The notes: generated by a model from the letters alone, not told the origin. A stretch of 64,000 nt of DNA from Methyloceanibacter methanicus (GCF_001723285.1 NZ_LPWG01000003.1:113648-177647), one strand, 5' to 3'; shown: positions 11,029 through 22,104, counted from the first letter of the stretch. Numbers and translations are program-made.

Positions 11029-11901
11029 CTACGCGTCATTCCCGCCTGTGGCGTCCTGTTTAGCGGCCTTCTCATCGCGCTTCGCCGCGTCCCAGAGCCG
11101 GTCCATCTCCTCGAGATCGGCGTCCTGGGGCTTCCGGCCCTGGGCCGCCAGCGCCGCCTCGATGTACTGAAACCGGCGTATGAACTTGGCGCACGTGCCG
11201 CGCAAGGCCGCTTCCGGATCCACGTGAAGATGCCGCGCCACATTCGCCAAAACGAAGGCGACATCGCCGAACTCGTCGGCTATGCGCTCCTGCGCTTCGC
11301 CCTTGGCGATGGCGTCCTTCAGCTCGGCAAGCTCTTCCTCGACCTTGCTGATGATCAGTCCGACATCGGACCAATCAAACCCCACATCCGCGGCACGCTT
11401 TTGAAGTTTGGCGGCGCGAGTCAGCCCCGGCATGCCCACCGGCACGTCGCTGAGGATGCTGGCCGGATTGGTGGCTTCGCCGCGCTCGGCTTTTTCTTCC
11501 GCCTTGATCTGTTCCCATAGGCCGGAACCGAGAAACGCATCGCGGCGGGTAGGGTCCTCGAACACGTGCGGATGCCGCCGGATCATCTTCCGGGTAATGA
11601 CATCGGCCACGTCGTCGAACGAGAACGATCCCATCTCGTTCGCGAGCTGTGCGTGGTAGACGACCTGTAGGAGCAGATCACCGAGCTCCTCCTTCAGGGC
11701 ATCCGTGTCGCCACGCTGGATAGCGTCCGCCACTTCGTAGGCTTCCTCGATCGTGTAGGGCGCGATGGTCTCGAAGCTTTGCTTCACGTCCCACGGACAT
11801 CCCGTTTCGGGGTCGCGCAGACGCGCCATCACGGTCAGCAGATCCGCCAACGCGTAGGTCTTCTCGCCGCCGGGCGAGCGCGTATCAGTCATGGCAGCCA
11901 T
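11029..11901 (-). CDS. mazG: Nucleoside triphosphate pyrophosphohydrolase MazG
   Basis: MazG hydrolyses (d)NTPs to monophosphates and pyrophosphate and can lower (p)ppGpp levels. This 290-residue form is the two-domain alphaproteobacterial type. The first domain carries GCPWDVKQSFETIAPYTIEE with the metal-binding EEAYE and EELGDLLLQ motifs. The second carries KVEEELAELKDA and DEFGDVAFVLANVARH. MAAMTDTRS offers two close starts. It is convergent with hflX and reads away from pepA; the 171-base gap 11902-12072 to pepA shows no recognised feature. Confidence 0.94.
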   Translation of the reverse strand: MAAMTDTRSPGGEKTYALADLLTVMARLRDPETGCPWDVKQSFETIAPYTIEEAYEVADAIQRGDTDALKEELGDLLLQVVYHAQLANEMGSFSFDDVADVITRKMIRRHPHVFEDPTRRDAFLGSGLWEQIKAEEKAERGEATNPASILSDVPVGMPGLTRAAKLQKRAADVGFDWSDVGLIISKVEEELAELKDAIAKGEAQERIADEFGDVAFVLANVARHLHVDPEAALRGTCAKFIRRFQYIEAALAAQGRKPQDADLEEMDRLWDAAKRDEKAAKQDATGGNDA

Positions 11902-12072
11902 CCCGCAGAGCGGGCCCCAAAGATCCAGAAACTTGTCGACATATCAGTGCCTTACAGGAATACCCTCAATCCTGTCACGCCTCGGTCCGGAATTCGCATA
12001 AGGTATATTATGGAAAATATAGATGATGGGGCTGCAAGGGCCGGCAGCACCGCCGCCCTCGAGCCCGAACCC

Positions 12073-13594
12073 TCAGCGGCGCTCGTAATTGTCCCGGATC
12101 AAACGGTCGAGCAGCCGCACGCCGAAGCCCGAACCCCAGCTTCGATTGATGTCGCTGTTCTCCGCGGCCATGCCCGTACCGGCGATGTCCAGATGCGCCC
12201 AGGGCGTGTCCGGCTTGACGAAGCGCTGCAGAAACTGCGCGGCGGAAATCGAGCCGCCCCAGCGCCCGCCGGTGTTCTTGATGTCCGCGACCTTGGAGTC
12301 GATCAGCTTGTCGTATTTGGGACCGAGCGGCAGCCGCCACAATTTCTCGCCGGTCTCCAAACCGGCCGCGATCAGCTTGTCGGACAGGTCGTCGTTGTTG
12401 GAGAAGAGCCCTGCATGCACCTTTCCGAGGGCCACCATGATAGCGCCGGTCAGCGTGGCGAGATTGATGACGGCCGTCGGCTTGAACTTCTCCTGGGCGT
12501 ACCAAAGACAGTCGGCCAGAACCATGCGCCCTTCCGCGTCGGTGTTCAGCACTTCGATGGTTGTCCCCGACATGGCCTCGACGACGTCGCCCGGGCGCGT
12601 CGCCATTCCGCTCGGCATGTTCTCGACGAGACCGATCACGCGACCGCATTGACCTTGGCCTTGCGTTCGGCGAGCGCCAGCATCAGGCCCACCACGCACG
12701 CGGCACCCGCCATGTCGCCCTTCATGTCCTCCATGCCGGCGGCGGGCTTCAGAGAGATGCCGCCGGTATCGAACGTCACGCCCTTGCCGACGATCGCGAT
12801 GGGATCGCCGCCGCGCACGCCCGCCCCTTTCCACTGCATCACCGCGACATGACTCGTGTTCTCGCTCCCCCGCCCCACGGCCAGAAGCGCGCCCATCCCG
12901 AGCCGCTTCATCTGCGCCTCGCTCAGAACCGTGACCTGGACGCCGGCTTTGGTGAGCGTTTTTGCGCGTGCCGCGAACTCCGCCGGGGTCAGAACGTTGG
13001 CCGGCTCGTTGACGAGATCGCGCGCGAAGACGCCGTCGACGATGGCGCGCTCCGGCGCGTAGGCGCGGCCGGCCGCGCGCGGGTCAGCGCAATGGATAAC
13101 GAACTTCTTCAGCGTCATTGCGTCCGCGTCCGCCGCGGGCTTGTTGGACTTGTACTTGTCGAAGCTGTAGTTGCGGAGCTGAGCGCCGAGCGCGAAGCTG
13201 GCAATGTCCTCGACGGGCAGCTCGCCCCTCGCCGCTTCCAGGTAGACATGCGCCGTGTCCCCTTCCTGGCCGGTCAGCTTGCCGCGAACGGTCCCACCGA
13301 GATTGACCCAGTCGTCATTGGCGAAGTCCTTCGGCTTGCCGAGACCGACGAGAACAATGCGCGCGAACTTGACCCCTTGCGCGCCAGCACATCCACGCTC
13401 GTTCCCTTCTTGCCCTTGAACGCCGAGACTTTCGCAGCAGCCCTGAGAAGGCCCTTGGTCTTCTTGTCGAGAGCCTGCGCGGTCGGCGAGAGCTTGGGGC
13501 CCTCCTCGGCAAAAACTACGGCAGTGCCGTCCGCGGCTGCGGCGGACGGGCTGGCAAAGGACAACGTCGTCGGATTGGTCAAGGTAAACTCCAT
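12073..13594 (-). CDS. pepA: Leucyl aminopeptidase (M17), two frameshifts
   Basis: PepA is a cytosolic di-metal aminopeptidase and in some bacteria also a DNA-binding protein. Three reading-frame pieces together give a complete protein of about 507 residues, the normal length. The N-domain contains [15 protein letters not shown]. The catalytic part has the metal-binding [15 protein letters not shown] and the hallmark [17 protein letters not shown]. Near 13373-13376 the frame changes where KG and [10 protein letters not shown] should join, consistent with loss of one G from a run of five. A second break near 12638-12640 separates VNAV from [11 protein letters not shown] and is also consistent with one missing base. 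Both are more likely sequencing errors than a real null allele. Confidence 0.9.
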
Positions 13595-13872
13595 CGGTGG
13601 GCCGCGCCGCCAAGACGTGAGGCGACGGAAAACAGGAAAAAGCCGTCACGGGCGCCCGCGCGCCCGTGGTGCAACAATGCAACAGCGGCAGGAAATCGTT
13701 CGACCTTCGTAAGTCTTGCGCGAAGTGAAAGCAACCCATTCGAAATGGCCGAAATTCCGCCACGTTGGGCTGGTCAGATTTGCAATACAAACCAGCCGGT
13801 TGCCGCGAATTTGGGGGCATTTTCGGGGGGCCGGGTTTCGGGTCGTTTTGGGGACGTCGAACATACAGGCTC

Positions 13873-15054
13873 ATGACGCTGTTTAGCCGATACATGTTTC
13901 GGCAGGTGACGAGTGCGTTCCTCCTCATCCTGCTGACGCTGACGGCCATTATCTGGCTGGCTACAGCGTTGAAACAGCTCGACCTTATTACATCGCAAGG
14001 TCAGGGCCTGACGATATTTTTCCAGATGACCGCGCTCAGCCTGCCGAGCCTTATCACGCTCATCGCCCCCAACGCCGTCCTCATGGCCAGCCTCTACACC
14101 CTCGACCGGATGAACGGCGATAGCGAGATCATCGTCATGACCGCCGCCGGCGCGACCGTCTGGCGGATCTGCCGCCCCCTCATCGCCCTGGCCCTGATCG
14201 TGAGCGTCCTGATCCTGGCGGTGAACGTGTTCGTCAACCCCGCCTGCATGCGCGCCTTCCGCGACCTCATCACGCAGGTACGCGCCGACCTGATCTCCCA
14301 AGTCCTTCAACCAGGACGATTTTCCAGCCCCGAGCGCGGCCTGACCTTTCACATTCGCGACCGCGCCCAAGACGGAGAACTGCTCGGACTCCTGTTCCAC
14401 GACGAACGCGATCCCAAGCAGGTGATGAGCTACCTCGCCGATAGAGGACGAATTCTCTCCAATGACGAGGGCAGTTTTCTGATCATGTTCGATGGTTACG
14501 TACATCGATACGATGCAAAGGACGAAGAAAAGGCCGTCCAGATCATCGCCTTTGATCAGAATATGGTCGATCTTTCCAAATTCGCTCCAAAAAATGACTC
14601 CGGGAGTAAGCTTGAGCCCAAGCAAATGTCATTTTCGAGCCTCATAAATCCCCCGGAAGACGAAAATATTTCCGAGACAGACAATGGGCTCTTGCGTTAC
14701 GAATTACATGAACGCTTGTCGACTCCGCTCTATCCACTTGCGTTCATCTTTCTCGCTATTGCTCTGATGGGCCAAGCACGCACGACTCGCGAGAGTCGAT
14801 GGGGGCAGATTATCACCGTTTTCGGGCTTGCGATCGCCCTCAGAGTGGCCGGCATCATGGCGGGGAATCTGGTCACGCTGAATGCGTGGGCGGTGATCCT
14901 CGTATATGCTATTCCGATCGGGGCGATTCTGATTGCGGCGTGGACGGCGCACGTTAGAATGTCGCCAGAACTGCGGTCCAAGCTGAACTTCGAGCTCAAG
15001 TTTCAGCCAAAAAACATAAAGTTGTGGACCGCACGAGGGGTACAGACGGGGTGA
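13873..15054 (+). CDS. lptF: LPS export ABC permease LptF
   Basis: LptF is one of the two inner-membrane permeases of the LptB2FG transporter, which extracts LPS and pushes it along the LptC-LptA bridge. The chosen start ATG (MTLFSRYMFRQ) gives 393 residues and removes an implausible upstream extension. The pattern is characteristic: a few N-terminal membrane helices (about 10-130), a periplasmic jellyroll domain (about 135-290), and C-terminal helices from LYPLAFIFLAIALMG onward. It is divergent from pepA over a 278-base gap. The lptG GTG overlaps its stop by four bases (GTGA), indicating translational coupling. Confidence 0.93.
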   Translation: MTLFSRYMFRQVTSAFLLILLTLTAIIWLATALKQLDLITSQGQGLTIFFQMTALSLPSLITLIAPNAVLMASLYTLDRMNGDSEIIVMTAAGATVWRICRPLIALALIVSVLILAVNVFVNPACMRAFRDLITQVRADLISQVLQPGRFSSPERGLTFHIRDRAQDGELLGLLFHDERDPKQVMSYLADRGRILSNDEGSFLIMFDGYVHRYDAKDEEKAVQIIAFDQNMVDLSKFAPKNDSGSKLEPKQMSFSSLINPPEDENISETDNGLLRYELHERLSTPLYPLAFIFLAIALMGQARTTRESRWGQIITVFGLAIALRVAGIMAGNLVTLNAWAVILVYAIPIGAILIAAWTAHVRMSPELRSKLNFELKFQPKNIKLWTARGVQTG

Positions 15055-16172
15055 AGGCGCAGATGCCAGGCATCAGTGCAGGTGGAACGCTCGCGCGCTA
15101 TTTCTCTGCGCGCTTCCTCGCCGCTATGGTGGCGATGTTCCTAATCTGCTGCGTGCTGATCTTCTTCGTAGACTTCATCGAGATTCTACGGCGCTCGGGA
15201 AAATACTCGAACGAAGCGTCGGGTTTTCTTCTGGTGTGGATCACCCTTCTGCGTTTGCCGTCGTTTTCGGAACTCACCCTACCCTTCGCAGTTCTCATCG
15301 GGACGATCGTGATCTTCCTGATGCTCAGTCGTACCTCCGAACTTGTCGTCTTGCGCGCCGCCGGCGTCTCGGTGTGGCAGTTCACCCTTCCTGCCCTCGT
15401 CGTCGCCTTCCTGCTCGGGATCGGATTCGTCACCGTCTACAATCCGATTGCGGCGTCCGCACGCGGCGAGGCCGAGCGGCTCTATTCGGCCGCGTTCGGC
15501 AAGGACGACAGCTTCCTGCAATCGGCCGGGAAGTCTGGTGCGTGGTTGCGCGAGGATGGCGCGGATGGCCCCTCCGTGGTGCATGCCTTGCGTGTCCTGA
15601 ACCAGGGACTCGAACTGCGCGGCGTTTCCGTCTTCCAGTACAACGCCAAGCACGAACTGACCGAGCGCATCGAAGCCAAGCGCGCTGTGTTGAACAACGG
15701 CCGCTGGGATTTGGAGCAGGCCTGGGTCAGCGCACCCGGGCGCGAACCGGTCCTGCACGAGAGCTATCTGCTCAGCACCTACCTCACCCCGACCCAGGTG
15801 CGTGACACGCTCGGCACCGTCTACTCGATTTCGTTCTGGGATTTGCCCAACTTCATCGAGATTGCCGAGCGGGCCGGTTTGCCGGCCACCCAGTACCGCG
15901 TTCAATACCAATTGCTTCTGTCGCGACCGTTCCTGTTGGTGACCATGGTGCTGATCGCGGCGACCTGCTCGTTGCAAAGCTTCCGCTTCGGCAACGTGCA
16001 AATCAACGCCGTGTTCGGATTGGCCGCCGGATTCGGGTTCTCGTCTTTGCCGGAGGTCTCGCGAAACTTCGCGATGTCAGGGCTCACCTCGGCGGTCGCG
16101 GCCGCGTGGATTCCGGTGATCGTCGCCATGTCGCTCGCACTCACTGTGCTCTTGTACAAAGAGGACGGATGA
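15051..16172 (+). CDS. lptG: LPS export ABC permease LptG
   Basis: LptG is the partner permease of LptF in the LPS transporter. It has the same fold: N-terminal helices (ARYFSARFLAAMVAMFLICC), a periplasmic domain in the middle, and C-terminal helices. The conserved SRTSELVVLRAAGVS coupling segment is near residue 90, and LPEVSRNFAMSG lies in the last third. A GTG at 15051 overlaps the lptF stop; an ATG at 15063 is an alternative start four codons in. Its stop overlaps the lptD start by four bases, so lptF-lptG-lptD-surA are all chained by start/stop overlaps. Confidence 0.93.
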   Translation: MKAQMPGISAGGTLARYFSARFLAAMVAMFLICCVLIFFVDFIEILRRSGKYSNEASGFLLVWITLLRLPSFSELTLPFAVLIGTIVIFLMLSRTSELVVLRAAGVSVWQFTLPALVVAFLLGIGFVTVYNPIAASARGEAERLYSAAFGKDDSFLQSAGKSGAWLREDGADGPSVVHALRVLNQGLELRGVSVFQYNAKHELTERIEAKRAVLNNGRWDLEQAWVSAPGREPVLHESYLLSTYLTPTQVRDTLGTVYSISFWDLPNFIEIAERAGLPATQYRVQYQLLLSRPFLLVTMVLIAATCSLQSFRFGNVQINAVFGLAAGFGFSSLPEVSRNFAMSGLTSAVAAAWIPVIVAMSLALTVLLYKEDG

Positions 16173-18583
16173 CGATGCGCGCGGCACTCATAATCCTCCA
16201 AGCAATGCGCCGGGCTCTGCCCGGCCTTAGCGCGTCTAACGGGGGGCGTACGGCGGTTCCACTCCTGGTGCTTGCGGCCACGCTTGGCGCGTTGTTGACC
16301 TCTCACGAACGCGCCCATGCGCAAGCGCAAACCGGCCTCGAGCAGATCGTTCGGGCGCCGGACGTCAAGTCGTCGGACCCCATGCTGCTGCAGGCCGACG
16401 AACTGATCTACGAGAACAACAACGCGCGCGTTACGGCCAAAGGCAACGTCGAAGTCTATTACGGGGACTACACGCTCCTCGCCGATCGGATCGTCTACGA
16501 CCGCAACGCCAACACGCTTGCGGCCGAAGGGAACGTCCGCATGAAGGATCCCGACGGCGCCATCATCACGGCGAACGAGCTGACCCTCACCGACGACTTC
16601 CGCGACGGTTTTGTCGACGCCCTCAAATTCGTCTCCCAGGACGACACGCGCATTTCGGCTCAATCCGCATCGCGCGAGGCCGGCAATGTCACCGTGTTCC
16701 AGAAAGGCATGTTCACGCCCTGTAAGATCTGCCGGGAAAATCCCGAGAAGGCGCCGACCTGGCGTATTCGGGCAGGCAAGATCACCCACAAGCGCGATCA
16801 AGCGAAGATCACGTTCAACGACGCGGTCTTCGACCTCTTCGGCGTGCCGGTTCTCTGGGTCCCCTACTTCGAGACCGCGGACCCCACGGTCAAGCGCAAG
16901 TCGGGCTTCCTGATTCCGTCGTACAGCCATTCCGACGAGCTCGGCAGCACCGTTCAGGTGCCCTACTACTTCGCCCTGTCGGACCACTACGATTTCACCT
17001 TCGCGCCCATGTGGACGGAGAAGGCGGGCACGCTCTTGCTCGGCGACTGGCGGCAGCGAACCGCCGCCGGCGGCTTCAACGTCGAGCTGGCGGGCGTCTT
17101 CGACAATGTCAACGACGACACCAGCCCCGCTTACGGAGAGGATTTTCGCGGCAGCATCAAATCCAAGGGCCGCTTCGCGCTCGATCCGTACTACTCCTGG
17201 GGTTGGGATGTAATGCTCGAGACGGATGAGACCTTCCGGCGCTACTACAACCTCGACTCGCGGCTCAGGACCGATCGCGTGTCGCAGGTCTATCTCGAGG
17301 GACTTCGCGGCCGGAACTACTTCTCGACGCGATTCTACAACACACAGAGCCTGCTGTTTACCGACGAGGAGTTCTCCGAGGCCGTCGTCTATCCGATCAT
17401 CGACTACGACTACATCGTCGACACGCCGGTTATCGGTGGCGAGCTGAGTTTCAACAGCAACACGATGGTGTTCTCGAGCGCGGACGGCACGGACTCCAAC
17501 CGGTTCATCATGGAAGCGCGCTGGCGGCGGCAGCTGACCGACGGGATCGGTCAGGTCTTCACGCCGTTCGGCCGTTTGCGCGGCGATGTGTATAGCCTCG
17601 ACAATCCGGGCGTGCTGGAACTCGGGGGCACCGAAGACGTCACCATCGCCAACCCGAACACCCTCGCCGACAACCGCGATAACGGCACGATCTGGCGCGG
17701 CAACGCCGTTGCGGGTCTCGAATACCGCTATCCGTTCGTCGCCACGACCGGACGAATCACGCATACGATCGAGCCGATCGGACAGATCATCGCGCGGCCC
17801 AGCGCCATCGGCGATCAGCAGGAGATCCCCAACGAGGATGCGCTGAGCCTGGTGTTCGACGATACGATCCTGTTCGATATCGACAAGTTCTCGGGCTATG
17901 ACCGGATCGAAACGGGCACCAGGGCGAATGTTGGCTTCGGCTATACCGCGCAGTTGATGGACGGCGGTTACGCCCGCGCCGTCTTCGGACAGAGCTACCA
18001 GATCGCTGGCGACAACGAGTTCGACACCACGTTCTATCAGCAGAGCGGCTTGGCTACGAGCAACTCGGACTACGTCACGGGCCTCTATGTCCAAACCGTC
18101 AGCGGGTTCTCGTTCACCGGGCAAGCGCGCTTCGACCAGGAGAGCTTCGATATAGTCCGGACCGATCTTGGCTCCACGCTCAACTACGGACCTGTCCAGG
18201 CGCGCGTGAACTATGCCCGCGTGCCCGGTGTCGTCGAGTCCAGTGCCATCACGCCGAACCTGACCAACGTCGTCAACGCCGACGCCGACGAGGAAATCCT
18301 CTTTGCCGGCGCGCTTGCGATCACGGACGAGTGGTGGCTGCTCGGCAATCTGCGTTACGACCTTGCCGGCGAACAGACCATCACGGACGGCCTTGGCCTC
18401 CGCTACAAGGACGATTGCTTCAAGATCGATGTGACCTACCAGCGCTCCTTTATTCGCGACCAGGACATCGAACCGGATGAACGCTTCGTCTTCACTTTCG
18501 CCCTTAAGCACCTCGGTGAGTACACCGCTCAGACTGATATTGGCGCGTTCACCGAAAGCGGCGACGAAGGTCTGTACCAATGA
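16169..18583 (+). CDS. lptD: LPS assembly outer-membrane protein LptD
   Basis: LptD is the outer-membrane barrel that, with lipoprotein LptE, inserts LPS into the outer leaflet. At 804 residues the size fits. After a long, weakly hydrophobic signal region (to about residue 55) comes the LptA-like jellyroll: LLQADELIYENNNARVTAKG and VEVYYGDYTLLADRIVYDR. The CKIC cysteine pair sits after that domain and another Cys occurs near the end (DDCFKIDVTYQR), in line with the inter-domain disulfides of LptD. The remainder is beta-rich with many aromatic residues. Start ATGA overlaps the lptG stop. No lptE is seen nearby. Confidence 0.93.
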   Translation: MTMRAALIILQAMRRALPGLSASNGGRTAVPLLVLAATLGALLTSHERAHAQAQTGLEQIVRAPDVKSSDPMLLQADELIYENNNARVTAKGNVEVYYGDYTLLADRIVYDRNANTLAAEGNVRMKDPDGAIITANELTLTDDFRDGFVDALKFVSQDDTRISAQSASREAGNVTVFQKGMFTPCKICRENPEKAPTWRIRAGKITHKRDQAKITFNDAVFDLFGVPVLWVPYFETADPTVKRKSGFLIPSYSHSDELGSTVQVPYYFALSDHYDFTFAPMWTEKAGTLLLGDWRQRTAAGGFNVELAGVFDNVNDDTSPAYGEDFRGSIKSKGRFALDPYYSWGWDVMLETDETFRRYYNLDSRLRTDRVSQVYLEGLRGRNYFSTRFYNTQSLLFTDEEFSEAVVYPIIDYDYIVDTPVIGGELSFNSNTMVFSSADGTDSNRFIMEARWRRQLTDGIGQVFTPFGRLRGDVYSLDNPGVLELGGTEDVTIANPNTLADNRDNGTIWRGNAVAGLEYRYPFVATTGRITHTIEPIGQIIARPSAIGDQQEIPNEDALSLVFDDTILFDIDKFSGYDRIETGTRANVGFGYTAQLMDGGYARAVFGQSYQIAGDNEFDTTFYQQSGLATSNSDYVTGLYVQTVSGFSFTGQARFDQESFDIVRTDLGSTLNYGPVQARVNYARVPGVVESSAITPNLTNVVNADADEEILFAGALAITDEWWLLGNLRYDLAGEQTITDGLGLRYKDDCFKIDVTYQRSFIRDQDIEPDERFVFTFALKHLGEYTAQTDIGAFTESGDEGLYQ

Positions 18584-19517
18584 TGACACGCCCCACATCG
18601 ATCACCCGTTACAGTATCGCGGCGTTGGGCATGCTGGCCCTTCTGTTCCTGACGCTTGGGGCTCAGGCCCAGGACGTTGCAATCAAGCTGTTGGTGAACG
18701 ACGACCCGATCTCCGATTACGACATCGCCCAACGCGCGCGATTTCTGCAGCTGACCGCCAAGGAGGAGCCCGGTCCGGCGCTGAATCAGAAGACCACCGA
18801 AATGCTGATCACGGAGCGTCTTCAATATCAGGAAGGCCGGAAGCTCGGCATCACGGCGAGTGAGGCGGACGTCGATCGCGTCGTGGAGGACATGGCCGCG
18901 CGGAACAATCTCGATGCGGCCGGCCTCTCCACCGCGCTCGGGCGCGCCGGCGTCAACGTCCAAACCCTTAGAACCGCATTGGCGCCCAGATGGTCTGGCA
19001 ACGCGTGATCCAACAGAAATTCCGTCGGGAAGTTCAGGTGAACGACGCGCAGATCGACGAGGCCCTGTCCAATTCGAACGGCGGATCGTCCTCGGGTGGC
19101 ATCAAGCAACTGCGCCTTCCCCTGCCCAGCGGGGCCGACCAGAAGATCGTCGCGGCGAAGGTCGCCGAAGCGGAGAATCTGCGCGCCCGTTTTCGCGGCT
19201 GTGGAAGCTTTCAGAGCTTGGCCAATGGCGTCGAGGGCGCGACGGTTCGAAACCTCAGGGTCCAAGACGCATCGACGCTGGGCTCCCCTGCCCGCATCCT
19301 CGTGCGAAACGCGAAGGTCGGACAAATGACGCCACCGACTGTGACGCACGCCGGCATAGAACTGTACGCCGTCTGCGCCGCACAAGCCGCGGCGGCAACC
19401 GGCGACTTGGATGTCCGCGACGAGGCTGAGCGGAAAATCCTGAATGACGAGCTGCGCGTCAAGGCCGAGGAATATCTGAAGGAAGTGCGCGAGAAGGCGT
19501 TCATCGAATACCGCTGA
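18580..19517 (+). CDS. surA: SurA-like periplasmic chaperone/PPIase, one frameshift
   Basis: SurA escorts unfolded outer-membrane proteins across the periplasm. The product has a signal peptide (about residues 1-30, ending GAQAQD), an N-terminal SurA domain beginning IKLLVNDDPISDYDIAQR, and a degenerate parvulin-like region in the C-terminal half (KVGQMTPPTVTHAGIELYAVC). The frame breaks at about 18970: restoring one A in CTTAGAACC gives LKNRIGAQMVWQRVIQQKF, the expected family sequence, so the gene is probably intact in the organism and encodes about 312 residues. Its ATG overlaps the lptD stop. The lptD-surA-pdxA-rsmA order is conserved widely in proteobacteria. Confidence 0.88.
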
Positions 19518-19553
19518 CGGCGATGTTCGGAACCGGCCAGGCGTGCTAGGCCA

Positions 19554-20588
19554 ATGCGCATGTCGTACCCGGCCGACAAACCCCTTGCCCTGACCCTCGG
19601 CGATCCCGCCGGCATCGGTCTGGACATCACCTTGCTCGCATTCGACGCCCGCCGTCGCGAAGGGCTCCAGCCATTCGTGTTCCTTGGCGACAAGCAGCTG
19701 TTGGAGGCGCGCGCCAAGGCGCTCGGCCTGTCCGTGCCGATCGCAACCGTGGCGCGGCCCCAGGAGGCCGTCGAGGTATTCGCCAACGCCCTGCCCATTC
19801 TTCCGATCCCGGTGCCTGTCGCCGTCACGCCGGGCGTCCCGGAGGCCGCCGCGATGCCCGCGGTGACGGCATCCATCGAAGCCGCGGTCGAAATGGTGCA
19901 GTCGGGCGAGGCGCGCGCTGTCGTCACCAACCCGATCTCGAAGTCGTGTCTGTATCAGGCAGGCTTCGAATTCCCAGGCCATACGGAATATCTCGCCGCC
20001 CTCGCCGCACAGAACGGTCGAGCCCCGCATCCGGTCATGATGCTCGCGTCCGACGTCCTCAAGGTCGTTCCCACGACCATCCATATTCCGCTGAAGGACG
20101 TGCCGGGTGCCTTGACGCAGGAGCTGCTCGCGAAAACCATCGCCATCACCGACCGCGACCTGCGCCGGCGGTTCGGACTCGCCCGTCCGAGACTGGCGGT
20201 GAGCGGTCTCAATCCGCATGCCGGGGAGGACGGCGCCCTCGGCCGCGAGGAGGTCGAAACGATCCGGGGCGCCATCGTCGCCGCGCAGGAAGCTGGCATC
20301 GATGTCAGCGGCCCCTACCCCGCCGATACGCTCTTTCATACGGCCGCGCGCGAGCGCTACGACGTGGCGATCTGCATGTATCACGATCAGGCTTTGATCC
20401 CCTTCAAGACGCTCGCCTTCGAAGTGGGCGTCAACGTCACGCTCGGACTGCCCTTCGTGCGCACCTCACCCGACCATGGCACGGCGTTCGACATCGCCGG
20501 TACCGGCAAGGCCAACCCGCGCAGCCTCATCGAGGCGCTGCGCCTCGCCGACACGATGAGCGCCGCCGTGGCCGGGGACACCGGATGA
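19554..20588 (+). CDS. pdxA: 4-hydroxythreonine-4-phosphate dehydrogenase PdxA
   Basis: PdxA oxidises 4-phosphohydroxy-L-threonine in the DXP-dependent vitamin B6 pathway, using NAD and a divalent metal. The 344-residue protein shows the family hallmarks in order: [10 protein letters not shown] at the start, [15 protein letters not shown], the metal-binding [16 protein letters not shown], and [12 protein letters not shown]. An ATG two codons downstream (19560) is an alternative start. It lies 36 bases after surA and overlaps rsmA by four bases (ATGA). Confidence 0.96.
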   Translation: MRMSYPADKPLALTLGDPAGIGLDITLLAFDARRREGLQPFVFLGDKQLLEARAKALGLSVPIATVARPQEAVEVFANALPILPIPVPVAVTPGVPEAAAMPAVTASIEAAVEMVQSGEARAVVTNPISKSCLYQAGFEFPGHTEYLAALAAQNGRAPHPVMMLASDVLKVVPTTIHIPLKDVPGALTQELLAKTIAITDRDLRRRFGLARPRLAVSGLNPHAGEDGALGREEVETIRGAIVAAQEAGIDVSGPYPADTLFHTAARERYDVAICMYHDQALIPFKTLAFEVGVNVTLGLPFVRTSPDHGTAFDIAGTGKANPRSLIEALRLADTMSAAVAGDTG

Positions 20589-21430
20589 CCGGGCCGGACG
20601 GTCTGCCTCCGTTACGCGAGGTGATCCGCGCGGCGGGGCTCTCGGCAAAGAAGAGCCTCGGACAAAACTTTCTGCTGGATCTGAACCTGACACGGCGGAT
20701 CGCGCGCGCGCGGGGCCGCCTCGAAGGCGTCAGTGTCGTCGAGGTCGGCCCGGGTCCCGGCGGCCTCACGCGCGCCCTGCTTATGGAAGGCGCGGGCAAG
20801 GTCGTGGCGATCGAACGCGACGAGCGCTGTCTGGGGCCGCTTGAGGACATCGCCGCGGCCTATCCAGGCCGGCTCGAGATCGTGAGCGCCGACGCGAGGG
20901 ACGTGGACTATGAGGCGTTGCCGGTCGGCGCGCCGGCCCGTCTCGTGGCCAATCTCCCCTACAGCGTCGGCACGCCGCTCCTGATCGGCTGGCTCAAGAG
21001 CGATCCGTGGCCGCCCTGGTTCGACAGTCTCGTGCTCATGTTTCAGCGCGAGGTTGCCGACCGCATCGTCGCGGCGCCCGGCGGAAAGGACTATGGACGC
21101 CTCGCCGTCCTGTCCCAATGGCGTACCGACCCGCGCATTCTGTTCTCGCTGCCACCCGACGCCTTCACCCCGAAGCCCAAGGTGGCATCGGCCGTGGTCA
21201 AGCTCGTGCCGCGCGAACACCCCGAACCGTCATGCGACATCGGCATGCTCGAAAGGGTCACCGCTGCCGCGTTCGGTCAGCGGCGCAAGATGCTCCGTGC
21301 AAGCCTCAAACAGGTGATGCCCGACCCGGAAGCGCTGCTCACAAAGCTCGGGCTCGACCCTCGGGCCCGTGCCGAGACATTGCAGATTTCGGACTTCTGC
21401 CGCATCGCAAACGCGCTCAGAAAACGCTGA
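20585..21430 (+). CDS. rsmA: 16S rRNA dimethyladenosine transferase RsmA (KsgA)
   Basis: RsmA dimethylates A1518 and A1519 of 16S rRNA (E. coli numbering) in late 30S assembly. The 281-residue sequence has the N-terminal [11 protein letters not shown], the SAM-binding [22 protein letters not shown], and the catalytic N-L-P-Y motif in [12 protein letters not shown]. The C-terminal domain contains [13 protein letters not shown]. The chosen ATG overlaps the pdxA stop; the open frame extends further upstream only as pdxA antiframe. The gene ends 21 bases before the convergent gmk, closing the lptFGD-surA-pdxA-rsmA unit. Confidence 0.96.
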   Translation: MTGPDGLPPLREVIRAAGLSAKKSLGQNFLLDLNLTRRIARARGRLEGVSVVEVGPGPGGLTRALLMEGAGKVVAIERDERCLGPLEDIAAAYPGRLEIVSADARDVDYEALPVGAPARLVANLPYSVGTPLLIGWLKSDPWPPWFDSLVLMFQREVADRIVAAPGGKDYGRLAVLSQWRTDPRILFSLPPDAFTPKPKVASAVVKLVPREHPEPSCDIGMLERVTAAAFGQRRKMLRASLKQVMPDPEALLTKLGLDPRARAETLQISDFCRIANALRKR

Positions 21431-21451
21431 GAAACAGCCGCCGCAGGACGG

Positions 21452-22095
21452 TCAGAGCTCGGTCAACAGACCTTGCACGAAGCCGTCGAGCCCAGTCAGC
21501 CGCGTGCGCTTCAAGCGCTCCGCCGCGAGCACCGCATGGACCGCCGCGACGGACTGATCCAGGTCGAAATTGACGAGCACGTAGTCGTAGTCTTTCCAGT
21601 GTTGGATTTCGTTGCTCGCGCCCGCCATGCGGCGCGCGACGACATCGTCGGAATCCTGAGCACGCGTTTTCAGCCGCTCCTCGAGCGCCCGCGCAGTCGG
21701 CGGAAGAACGAAGACGGAGACGACGTCGGTTGCGGCTTCCTTCCGCAACGACTCGGCGCCCTGCCAGTCTACGTCGAACAAGACGTCGCGGCCCTCCGCC
21801 AAAGCCTCGTCCACCGGCGCGCGCGTGGTGCCGTAGAAATTGTCGAACACGAGAGCCCATTCGAGGAAGGCCTTCTCGTCGCGCATCTGCGTGAAGGTCT
21901 TCTTGTCCACGAAATGGTAGTCCTTGCCGTCCACTTCGCCCGGGCGCCGTTGGCGTGTCGTGTGCGAAATCGAGGCGGCGATGCCGGCATCTTCCGTCAG
22001 ACGCGGCGCGCGATCGTCGTCTTGCCCGCGCCCGAGGGTGAAGACAGCACCAGCATGAGACCGCGACGGTCGATCGTCTCCATGGGCGCGCTCAT
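21452..22095 (-). CDS. gmk: Guanylate kinase, one frameshift
   Basis: Gmk phosphorylates GMP to GDP and is essential. The correct N-terminus is read from the ATG at 22095: MSAPMETIDRRGLMLVLSS followed by the P-loop PSGAGKTT. The frame then breaks at about 21999-22002, where ARRV reaches a stop; adding one base continues into LTEDAGIAASISHTTRQRRP and the full GMP-binding and lid regions (VDGKDYHFVDKK, LFDVDWQGA). Total length with the repair is about 214 residues, normal for Gmk. Because the gene is essential, a sequencing deletion is the likely cause. The start lies nine bases after the yicC stop. Confidence 0.9.
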
Positions 22096-22104
22096 CGGTT
22101 CGGC

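Noticed and set aside
15902..18598. 898-residue minus-strand open frame opposite lptD
   Set aside because: Same shadow effect; the lptD frame has clear domains and signal sequence while the antisense translation has none.
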